Origin: an uncultured bacterium
GTDB taxonomy: Bacteria; Hydrogenedentota; Hydrogenedentia; Hydrogenedentales; CAILVY01
Assembly (NCBI GenBank): GCA_937951485.1
Contig: CALEDJ010000058.1
Location: 23,294-87,293, forward strand
Reading direction: 5' to 3'
Length of the DNA: 64,000 bases
Under the pieces are notes generated by a model, which saw only the letters and a program-made list of their open reading frames with translations, was not told the DNA's origin and ran no database searches. Shown here one piece after another: positions 51,743-60,247 of this stretch (position 1 is the first letter of the stretch; each line of letters starts with the position of its first letter). The translations under genes were made by a program, and so were the position numbers.

Positions 51743-52502
51743 CACAGTCATCCCATAGGTTTTGATTTTCCATTGCAAGACCGTTGTTTTCATTTCCTGA
51801 GTGCCGTTTCAAGGACATTGGGTGTTCATGATTTTCTCTAACTTGCGTGTGGGCTTTGTCAAGAACGGCCATGTGCTGTCCCACAGCGTTGTGAAGTGAG
51901 GGGAGAGCATCTATGTAAATCCCGGCAAACAGGCTTGCGTCGGCCCCCGGAGCAGTTTCGGCATGCCGCCTGCCGTCCCACAGGTTTGGAGAAGAAACAG
52001 CATATCGCGTCCGTCCCGGAGCAGGGCGCGCAGGAGGATGAAAAGACGGGTGAAACTGTGGGGCCATTGACTGCACCACGCCAGAAAACGCGGCAGGATA
52101 TAGACCGGGAGCGCCCTCCAGATTTGCCATTGGATCGCGTTTTCGTTGTGACCGAGGAAATTGCCGCGCTTGAGGGTCTGCTTGCTCTGTTTGAAGAAGG
52201 CTTCGATGCTCGAGCGGCGCTGTCGCACACATCATTGAGGCCGATGGCGTGCGTGAGTTGCGGCGGAAGCGGCAACACCACATGGATCCACGAACTGATC
52301 TTCCGCTCCTGCCGGTCCGCCCCGTACGCCCGAGCCGACTTAGGAACAAGGTGCGGGGAAATGGTTTCACAAATCTGCCGCAATACGGCAAACTGCCTGT
52401 CGGTCCGCTTGGCCATGACGCATCTCCTGCTGGGTTAGAACCACCTCCAGGACAAGCGATGGTCAAGCGGATGTCATTCTGTCAGTCCATGGGAGGGCTG
52501 TG
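51743..52502 (-). mobile_element. Internally deleted IS4-type insertion sequence
   Basis: Imperfect TIRs CACAGTCATCCCATAGG / CCATGGGAGGGCTGTG enclosing transposase remnants. Confidence 0.7.
51911..52416 (-). pseudogene. IS4-family transposase remnant (N- and C-terminal parts, central region missing, frameshift)
   Basis: N-part MAKRTDRQFAVLRQICETISPHLVPK...QLTHAIGLNDVCD, then in another frame SSIEAFFKQSKQTLKRGNFLGHNENAIQWQIWRALPVYILPRFLAWCSQWPHSFTRL. Confidence 0.78.
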
Positions 52503-52739
52503 ATTATATTCTGAGAATTGAAATCGTTATACTTTTTATGGAATATACGCTTTGTCGTGGAGTGAACGCAAGCGGCAGAGATTTCTGTAAATTTGAGCAA
52601 AGTCAGGGGTTTGCAGGAACGACCTTCGCGGCGTTCATAACGCAAGGATTGGTGATACGAATGCTTTTCCCCAGCGATTGTTTCCGCAAGTGCGGGCAAT
52701 TATCAGGCGCACGATGTAGCAGGACTGTGGACGAACTTT

Positions 52740-54269
52740 ATGGGTGAGTCACGGAAGAGGATGGCTATGGCTGTCCGCGAGGCGGCATGGAAGATTTTTT
52801 CTGTGCCGATTTATATCAAGATACTCGGCATCGGGCTATTGGTGACCCTGCTGTTCGGGGTGGTGACTTTTTACCAACTGCGTGTGGGGGTGTACCGGAC
52901 CTATTACCAGGTCTATGGGGAGACGGCCGCAAGTTTGGCGACGGCCTTGGCCTCACGCATTGAAGGCATGGTCCGCGAATCCGATATCAGCGCTATTGAC
53001 CATGAACTTGAACTTACGATGGAAGCGTTTTCAGGTGTGCGCTATGTTGTAGTCCAAGCGCCGAACGGTGCGATTCTGTCGCATGGATTTACCTTTCCCC
53101 AGGAAGCGCCGCCTGACCTGGTGCCGTCACGGGAGGACCTGTGCGCCTCCTGCCATGCCTCGCTGCAGCCCCACGAATTGCCGGTGGACCTGAAGGAGGT
53201 TTCGCATGGGCTGTCGCTGTCGCGGGGACAACTCCGCACCTACCGGCGCGATGCAGGCTTGATCCTGGAGATAACCGTTCCGATTGGCCTGGGTGATTTG
53301 GGGCATGTACGGCTCGGTGTCGGCGACCGAATGATTATCCCGGTCATCGAGACAACTACCATTTCATTATTGTGGAGTCTGGCGTTGTGCACGGTGGCGG
53401 GGCTTTCCCTTGCGCTCGTGCTTGCGTATATAATCGTCAAGCCCATTCATAACCTGGTAAATGCCACCGAACAAGTGCGCCACGGGGACTTCGGCGCGCG
53501 TGCCTGTGTATTTTCCGGGGATGAAGTGGGGCAACTGTCCGAGTCCTTCAACCAGATGACCCAGGCGCTGCGGATATACAGTGAAGAAGTCCGGATAAAA
53601 GAGGCCGCACGAGCGTCGTTGATAGGGCGGATTGTTCAAGCCCAGGAGGAAGAACGCGCGGTGATCGCCCGCGAACTGCATGACCGGCTGGGGCAATCAT
53701 TGTCAAAGACGTTGCTGACAATCGAATCCTCGTGCAGGAGTTGCCTCCACCGCAAGGACAATTGCGCGTTGATCAAGGACGATATCCGCAGCATGATTGA
53801 CGAAGTGCGGCAACTCGCATGGGATACGCGCCCGTCCATTCTCGATGACTACGGGGTGGACCAGGCCCTGCGCCGTTATGTGGAGGAGATGTCGAAGCGG
53901 GTGGATTTTCCCATTGATTACCAGTGCGTCAATCAACCCAATCTGCCGCGTATGCCGAACCGGATCGAGATCACGCTCTATCGCATTGCCCAGGAAGCCA
54001 TGACGAACATCATCCGCCACGCCCAGGCCAGCCGCGTCAGCGTCATCCTGATTCAGAATCCGGAGGAGGCGTGCCTGATTGTGGAAGACAACGGCAGGGG
54101 ATTCGAGGTAGCCGCTGTGGAAAAGAGCGCCAAGCCGCCGCTGGGCCTGATGGGTATGAAAGAGCGCGCGGCGCTGGTAGGGGCGGAGTTCGCCCTCTAT
54201 TCCCGCCTGCATGAAGGGACCACGGTCCGGGTGCGCGTGCCGCTGAATGGATCATCCTATGGCGATTAG
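52740..54269 (+). CDS. NarX/DegS-type sensor histidine kinase with HAMP, HisKA_3 and a CxxCH motif in the sensor region
   Basis: TM segments; EDLCASCHASL; HAMP; VIARELHDRLGQSLSKTLLTIESSCRSCLHRKDNC; NIIRHAQASRV; C-terminal ATPase. Confidence 0.92.
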   Translation: MGESRKRMAMAVREAAWKIFSVPIYIKILGIGLLVTLLFGVVTFYQLRVGVYRTYYQVYGETAASLATALASRIEGMVRESDISAIDHELELTMEAFSGVRYVVVQAPNGAILSHGFTFPQEAPPDLVPSREDLCASCHASLQPHELPVDLKEVSHGLSLSRGQLRTYRRDAGLILEITVPIGLGDLGHVRLGVGDRMIIPVIETTTISLLWSLALCTVAGLSLALVLAYIIVKPIHNLVNATEQVRHGDFGARACVFSGDEVGQLSESFNQMTQALRIYSEEVRIKEAARASLIGRIVQAQEEERAVIARELHDRLGQSLSKTLLTIESSCRSCLHRKDNCALIKDDIRSMIDEVRQLAWDTRPSILDDYGVDQALRRYVEEMSKRVDFPIDYQCVNQPNLPRMPNRIEITLYRIAQEAMTNIIRHAQASRVSVILIQNPEEACLIVEDNGRGFEVAAVEKSAKPPLGLMGMKERAALVGAEFALYSRLHEGTTVRVRVPLNGSSYGD

Positions 54270-54909
54270 CGTATTCATTGTGGACGATCACGCCGTTTTT
54301 CGCAGCGGCATCCGCGCCCTGCTGGAGAAGGAAGAGGATATCCAGGTCGCCGGGGAGTGCGGCTCCGGCTTGGACATGCTTCAGGCCATGAGCAGCGTCA
54401 AATTTGATGTCCTGCTGCTTGACCTCACGATGCCGGGGTTGCCAGGACCCAAAGTGGCCGAGGAGGCCCTGCGCCGCCGGCCCAGCCTCGCCATCGTCGT
54501 GCTGACCATGCATGAAGACGAGTACTATCTCCAGGAATTGTTCCGGATTGGGGCGCGGGGGTATGTGCTCAAAAAATCCACCGGGACAGAACTGGTTCAA
54601 GCCATCCGCGCCGTCTATCGGGGGGATAATTATATTGATCCCGCCATGGCCAAGCATGTCATCTCCCCCTACGTGGGCCGCCCCACCACCAAGACCGCCA
54701 CCCAACTGGACGTGTTGACGGCGAGGGAACAGGAAGTATGCCGACTGCTGGCCTACGGCTATACCAATGCCGAAGTCGCGGCGAAACTGTTTATTTCGGA
54801 CAGGACGGTGGAAACTCACCGCAATAACATCATGAGCAAACTGGATTTGCGAAGCCGGGCGCAACTGGTGCGATTCGCCATTGATAATGGCCTGCTGAAA
54901 ACCGACTGA
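54259..54909 (+). CDS. NarL/LuxR-family response regulator
   Basis: SVFIVDDHAVFRSGIRALLE; LTAREQEVCRLLAYGYTNAEVAAKLFISDRTVETHRNNIMSKL; overlaps kinase gene. Confidence 0.95.
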   Translation: MAISVFIVDDHAVFRSGIRALLEKEEDIQVAGECGSGLDMLQAMSSVKFDVLLLDLTMPGLPGPKVAEEALRRRPSLAIVVLTMHEDEYYLQELFRIGARGYVLKKSTGTELVQAIRAVYRGDNYIDPAMAKHVISPYVGRPTTKTATQLDVLTAREQEVCRLLAYGYTNAEVAAKLFISDRTVETHRNNIMSKLDLRSRAQLVRFAIDNGLLKTD

Positions 54910-55473
54910 ACCACCCCGTCTTCCGGACCTTTCACCCGCGTTTTCAACGGGTTGCCCCGGGAAATACCTGCGCGTCTTACAAAAGCAAGATAGATGCCAG
55001 GCGCGGGGTATGCCGTGTGCGCCGTGAGACAAGGTGTTCCGTCCCTCATGCACGGGAGTGAAGATGGCAGCCGATGCTGACGACAGGCGGCCAGGCGGCA
55101 TTTCAGGGCGCCTGAGTAATCGAAAACACGGAGCGAGGCGCGGTGCAGTTGCTTTTGTGTTTCCGGCGCTCGCGCCGCCCCCCGCGAGGCCGTTTTAGTG
55201 CGGCCCTATTCTTCGGGTATGTACCGGCGCCTGACAATGATTCTGAGACAGACCCTTTGAATACACAGAGCCACAGTTCGACTCCGGTTTTTCAATTTGT
55301 TGCGCCATTCGCGCGGGAGTTTACTATTGCATTTGGGACTGTCGGTCCGATGTGCTCTCAAGAAGGAGTGGGGCGATTGCTCGGCCTGCGTTGCTGAACA
55401 ACTGGACCACACAAAGGCATCGTAGCACGTTTTTTCCCAGCAGACAATTTGGAATGCTGAATATAGTTAAGAT

Positions 55474-55903
55474 CAGTGTTGTCCAAAATGGGTTATTAAG
55501 AAAATGAAAGGATATGACCAAAACCCTTGGAAAATCCGGTTGAATCAAGATGATGTGGCGGGCCTTTCCTATACGTAAACCTCTCCGTGGGAATTCCTGA
55601 GACATCATTGATCCGTGTACCAAGGTGTCCCGTTTTGTTTTCCCCTCACCCCACCCCTCTCCCTTTGGGAGAGGGCGTTTACCGCGCCACCAGCGGCATG
55701 CCGTTGCCCCCTCACTCTTTGGGAGAGGGCGTTTACCGCGCCACCAGCGGCATGCCGTTGCCCCCTCACTCTTTGGGAGAGGGCGTTTACCGCGTCACCA
55801 GCGGCATGCCGTTGCTCCCTCTCCCCCCGGGAGAGGGGTGGGGTGAGGGGGAGGTCAATATATAAGGCTTTTCTCAGCGCTCAGAATATTTTGGACAGCA
55901 CTG
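55474..55903. mobile_element. MITE-like element copy C (430 bp)
   Basis: TIRs CAGTGTTGTCCAAAA / TTTTGGACAGCACTG identical to copy A; internal tandem array. Confidence 0.85.
55667..55828. repeat. Three tandem 54-bp units inside element copy C
   Basis: gggagagggcgtttaccgcgccaccagcggcatgccgttgccccctcactcttt starting at 55667, 55721 and 55775. Confidence 0.85.
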
Positions 55904-55930
55904 GTTAATCTATTTATCATTAATTTAGAA

Positions 55931-56006
55931 TGGTGGGCCGTGCAGGAATCGAACCTGCGACCTTGTGATTAAGAGTCACCTGCTCTACCAGCTGAGCTAA
56001 CGGCCC
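55931..56006 (-). tRNA. tRNA-Lys(CTT)
   Basis: GGGCCGTTAGCTCAGCTGGTAGAGCAGGTGACTCTTAATCACAAGGTCGCAGGTTCGATTCCTGCACGGCCCACCA; cloverleaf and encoded CCA. Confidence 0.95.
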
Positions 56007-56021
56007 CGCTGAAAAGAAAAA

Positions 56022-56096
<75 letters not shown>

Positions 56097-56180
56097 TCAA
56101 CTGGTGAAACATATGGTAACAGAGGCTGTCCAGCGCTGTCAAGAATGCAATGGCGTTTGCGGAAATCCCATGAATGGGGT

Positions 56181-57035
56181 TTATGGCGTGGTCTTGGCCA
56201 TGGCGGCGCGCAGCGCTGCGATGCCCTTGGTGATATCACCGATGCGGTCGGCACCGGCTTCGCGCTCAAAAATGTAGTAGCCGTCGAAGTTGGCGTCGGC
56301 CAGAATGCGGACGAAAGCGTCCCAGTCCACTTCGCCTGTTCCGACCACGACTTCCTCGCCCCATTGGCCTTTGACGGTGGTGCGCCGGGCGTCTTTGACG
56401 TGGACCTGCCGCACATGCGGCGCGAGCATCCGCAGCGCCTCAATGGGGTCGTCCATGTCGTAGAGGATCATGTTGGCGGGGTCGAAATTTACCGCTACAT
56501 TGGCGGCGTCGCGCCGCTTCATTTCGTCCAGAAATGCCAGAAGGGTTTCCGCCGTTTCCTGTCCGGTCTCCAGCAGCATTTCCACGCCGTTCGCGGCGAA
56601 AATCCCGGCGAGTTGGGCCACGCGTCCGCTGAGTTTGTCGAAGGCGGGGTCCTTCGGGTCATGCGGCAGAAAGCCCGCGTGCGCGCTCACCCATTGCAGC
56701 CCCATCGCCTTGGCCAGCGCCGCAGCGTCCTGCGCCATCTTCATGTTCTCCTCCCAGTATTCGTCAAGCACCACGCCGCCGGTCCGCCGGATGGTCTCCG
56801 GCGTTGTGTAGTCCTCGCCGAGGGTCGAGAACATGCCCGAAACGATACGGATGCCCGATGCCGCCAGGATTTCCTGCACACCCTGCCATGCCCCCGGGTC
56901 ATCCCGGTGCGGCGTCAATCCCAGCTGCACGTTCTTCAATCCCAACGCCGCGACCTTCTCCGCCAGGTCCTGCGGTCCCGTCGCCAGCAATGACCAACTG
57001 CACACGCCCATCTTTTCCGCCGTCTGCGTCTTCAT
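56181..57035 (-). CDS. Sugar phosphate isomerase/epimerase (TIM-barrel)
   Basis: VAVNFDPANMILYDMDDPIEALRMLAPHVRQVHVKDA; EVDWDAFVRILADANFDGYYIFERE. Confidence 0.88.
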   Translation of the reverse strand: MKTQTAEKMGVCSWSLLATGPQDLAEKVAALGLKNVQLGLTPHRDDPGAWQGVQEILAASGIRIVSGMFSTLGEDYTTPETIRRTGGVVLDEYWEENMKMAQDAAALAKAMGLQWVSAHAGFLPHDPKDPAFDKLSGRVAQLAGIFAANGVEMLLETGQETAETLLAFLDEMKRRDAANVAVNFDPANMILYDMDDPIEALRMLAPHVRQVHVKDARRTTVKGQWGEEVVVGTGEVDWDAFVRILADANFDGYYIFEREAGADRIGDITKGIAALRAAMAKTTP

Positions 57036-57119
57036 CGTGAGGTACCTCCCTTGTGGTGTCTATTTTATACTCGGTGTTCGGCTTCACCGCACCCCGCAGC
57101 ATGCGGCCTAAAAAGTTTC

Positions 57120-57397
57120 TCAGCATTTTCGCCGATTGTAGTGAACGTTGTTCATTACCCCGTCATTAAGATCAACGGGCGGTCCGAAGCGATTCTCCAA
57201 TTCCTCTATCATCGTGAACAGGTCAAATAAATCCCAGCCCAGCCTGCTTCCGGCTCAAAACTGACCAGAAAATCCAGGTCGCTGTCGGTACCGAAATCAT
57301 CGCGCGGTGCGCTGCAGAAGAGGGACAATTCCCGTATGCGCCACTTGGCGCAGAATGCGGTGATCGCGTTCAGGTCCAGTTGCAGACTTGGGTTCAT
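57120..57397 (-). pseudogene. MNT-type nucleotidyltransferase domain protein, frameshifted
   Basis: LFCSAPRDDFGTDSDLDFLVSFEPEAGW then, after a 5-bp duplication at 57233-57242, the other frame continues DLFDLFTMIEELENRFGPPVDLNDGVMNNVHYNRRKC. Confidence 0.75.
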
Positions 57398-57600
57398 GTT
57401 TTTTCACTCATGCGTTCTTATATATCTTTCGCAAGCCATGGTTCGCTGTAGTGCGTGAGCGGTGCAACGGGGAAAAAAGTCCTGTCTATAGTGTGCACCG
57501 CCCGCGCCGGCATTTCAATCAGGGCTGTGGTCGTGTTTGTGTCTATTTCGCCACATACGTTATAAGGGGATTGAATATGGCTTCCCATTTTATCGTCTGA

Positions 57601-58701
57601 ATGTCCTGGAGCGAGTATGCCATGATGAGAAGTGCATGGGCGCATAATGGCTGTAACGTTGCCGGGGCGGGCTGTGCGCTGCTGGCGCTGTTGTTGTGCA
57701 TCACGGGCTTTGGTGCGCGGGCGGCGGAACTGCAGGAGGCGCGCCCGGGTTTCGTCACGGCGCGGCACATGGCGATGGGAACGGAGTTTGTGTTCACGCT
57801 GTTGCCACCGTCTCCGGAGATGGGGTTGGACGATGTGCGCCGGCTGGCGGAGACGGCGTTTGAAATGATAGACGGGCTGGAGCGGCGCATCAGCAATTGG
57901 ATACCGGAAAGCCATATTTCGCGCATCAATCAGTTTGCGGGGCAGCGCCCTGTGGAAACGACGCAGGAAATGATTGCTCTGCTGCAGACGTGCAGGCGCT
58001 TCCATCGTGAGTCGGGCGGCGCGTTTGATGTGACGGTGGGGCCGCTGCTGGACCTGTGGGGCTTTTATCGGAATGAGGGGGTAATACCGGACGATGCGGC
58101 CATCCAGGAGGCGCTGGTGAAGGTGGGAATGGACAAGGTGGAAATTGACGAGGAGCAGCAACTGGTGCGCTTTGCCGCGCCGGGCATGCGCATTGATTTC
58201 GGCGGGATCGGCAAGGGGTTGGCCTTGGACCGCGCGGCGTATATTCTTCGCGAGCAAGGGGTTAAATCGGCTATTTTGCATGGAGGCACCAGCACGGTGG
58301 TGGTGATTGGCGCGCCGCCGGATGGGTCCAACTGGAAAGTGCGGGTGCGTTCGCCGTATAATGAGATTAGCGAGTATCTCGATGAAGTCTTGATTCGCAA
58401 TGAATCTTTGTCCACCTCATCGGGGTCCGAGAAGTTTTTTGAGATAGAAGGCCAAAGATACTGCCATATCTTTGATCCCCACACCGGGCGTCCGGTGGAG
58501 GGGGTGTTGAGCGTGACGGCGATCGCCCCGACGGGGGTGGAGAGCGACGCGTTGAGCACGGCCTTCTTTGTGATGGGTTTGGAAAAAACAAAGGCGTATT
58601 GCAGGGCGCATCCTGAAGTCCGGGCCGTGTTCGTGGTGTCGGATGGCGATGCGCTGAAACCGGTGCGAATCAATTTCCCAGACGAAGAGGAGCGATCATG
58701 A
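57601..58701 (+). CDS. apbE: FAD:protein FMN transferase
   Basis: MAMGTEFVFTL; GGAFDVTVGPLLDLWGF; RIDFGGIGKGLALDRAA; HIFDPHTGRPV. Confidence 0.93.
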   Translation: MSWSEYAMMRSAWAHNGCNVAGAGCALLALLLCITGFGARAAELQEARPGFVTARHMAMGTEFVFTLLPPSPEMGLDDVRRLAETAFEMIDGLERRISNWIPESHISRINQFAGQRPVETTQEMIALLQTCRRFHRESGGAFDVTVGPLLDLWGFYRNEGVIPDDAAIQEALVKVGMDKVEIDEEQQLVRFAAPGMRIDFGGIGKGLALDRAAYILREQGVKSAILHGGTSTVVVIGAPPDGSNWKVRVRSPYNEISEYLDEVLIRNESLSTSSGSEKFFEIEGQRYCHIFDPHTGRPVEGVLSVTAIAPTGVESDALSTAFFVMGLEKTKAYCRAHPEVRAVFVVSDGDALKPVRINFPDEEERS

Positions 58702-60161
58702 GCGAGAATGTGACCCGGAGAAATTTCATGAAGACGGCTGGGATCGCCACGGGCGTGGCGATTGCGGCGGGGCGAGCGCCCTTTTCGTATGCGCAAAACG
58801 AGAAGGTGCGGGTAGGCTGCATCGGCACGGGCGGACAGGGCAGTTATCACATCCGCGATGGGCTGATGGGCGCAAAGGACATCGAGATTGTGGCGGTCTG
58901 CGATGTGTACGCGCCGCATCAGCGGCTGGGCCAGCAATTGGCCCAGTTGTCGAATGCGGGCATCGAACTACAGCCGGGCCAAGGACTCACAGACGCGCAG
59001 AAAGAGCGGGTCAGTCAGGTGCCGCGCCCCAAAGGCTATTACGACTATCGCGAGATGCTCGACAAGGAACAGATGGATGCGGTGGTCATTTCCACGCCCC
59101 TGCATACGCATTACCAGACCACCATGGATTGCCTCGATGCCGGCAAGTATGTCTTTTGTGAGAAAACACTGGGCTATACCATTGAAGAAGCCCGTAACAT
59201 GGTGAAGAAATGCCATGAAACGGGCAAGTTTCTGCAGGTCGGCCACCAGCGGCGTTACAATCCGCTCTACAACAAGGCGCTGATGCTCGCGCGTGAGGAA
59301 GGCATTATCGGGCGTATCGTGCACATAGACGCGCAATGGCACCGCAACAACGACTGGCGGCGTCCGATCAACAAAGATCACCGCTTGAATTCACAGGAGG
59401 CGCGTTTCATCAAGGACCTTGACCGTCATATGAACTGGCGCTTGTATAAGGAAACCTCGCGCGGTTTGATGACGGAATTGGCCACTCACCAACTCGACAT
59501 CGCTGCATGGTATCTGGACGCCATGCCCAAGCGGGTTTTTGGGACGGGCGGCATTGATTACTGGCGCGACGGGCGCGAAGTGGATGACAATGTGAATCTT
59601 ATTTTCGAGTTCGAGATCACGCCGGCATGCAGGGGTTATCGCGCCATCAATGCGCGCAGCAGTTATCAGGACAAAATCGCCATCAATCAGCCCTACAAAG
59701 TGCAGGTGATGTATTCCAGCATTACGGCAAACGCCAAGAAAGGCTGTACGGAACTGATACTGGGGGATGAAGGCAGTCTGGAACTGACTGAAGAAGGCGG
59801 CTATCACTTCCAGGAGCCGACCTCCAAAGTGACCTGGGCGCAGGGCGGGCAGGCCACGGCGGAACAGGCCGCCACCGTGGTCACTTCCGGCGGAACGCTG
59901 CAACTCAGCAACAAGGCCCTGCGCGGGGGCACGCCCATCGTTGTGGACAACGACAAATCCATTGACCAGTTGCAGTTCATCCGTTTCGCCAAGGATATCC
60001 GCGAAGGCGGGATGCCCAAAGCAAACCAAATGGTCGGTCTTAATGCGACGATTATGGCGCTGGCGGGTTATCAGGCCATTGAAGAGCAGCGTGTGGTCGA
60101 AATCGATCCAGCCCTTTACACCTTCGATTTCCCCACGCCTGATCCCGGCGTCGTCAGTTAA
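58698..60161 (+). CDS. Gfo/Idh/MocA family oxidoreductase with Tat-like signal
   Basis: TRRNFMKTAGIATGVAIAAG; VGCIGTGGQGSYHIRDGLMGA; GKYVFCEKTLGYTIEEARNM. Confidence 0.9.
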   Translation: MSENVTRRNFMKTAGIATGVAIAAGRAPFSYAQNEKVRVGCIGTGGQGSYHIRDGLMGAKDIEIVAVCDVYAPHQRLGQQLAQLSNAGIELQPGQGLTDAQKERVSQVPRPKGYYDYREMLDKEQMDAVVISTPLHTHYQTTMDCLDAGKYVFCEKTLGYTIEEARNMVKKCHETGKFLQVGHQRRYNPLYNKALMLAREEGIIGRIVHIDAQWHRNNDWRRPINKDHRLNSQEARFIKDLDRHMNWRLYKETSRGLMTELATHQLDIAAWYLDAMPKRVFGTGGIDYWRDGREVDDNVNLIFEFEITPACRGYRAINARSSYQDKIAINQPYKVQVMYSSITANAKKGCTELILGDEGSLELTEEGGYHFQEPTSKVTWAQGGQATAEQAATVVTSGGTLQLSNKALRGGTPIVVDNDKSIDQLQFIRFAKDIREGGMPKANQMVGLNATIMALAGYQAIEEQRVVEIDPALYTFDFPTPDPGVVS

Positions 60162-60247
60162 TCGGTCCGGAGCGTTTCCCCAGGGCGCGGGTGCGGGTCC
60201 CCGCGCCCTGGTTGGCCCAACCCGTGCGGAAGGAATAAGCGAACTCC

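Noticed and set aside
54910-55473. Small ORFs in the gap before element copy C
   Set aside because: No RBS, no recognisable motifs, compositionally unlike genes; treated as intergenic or decayed DNA.
55667-55828. 54-bp tandem repeats as a CRISPR array
   Set aside because: Units are contiguous and near-identical with no unique spacers; part of the mobile element.
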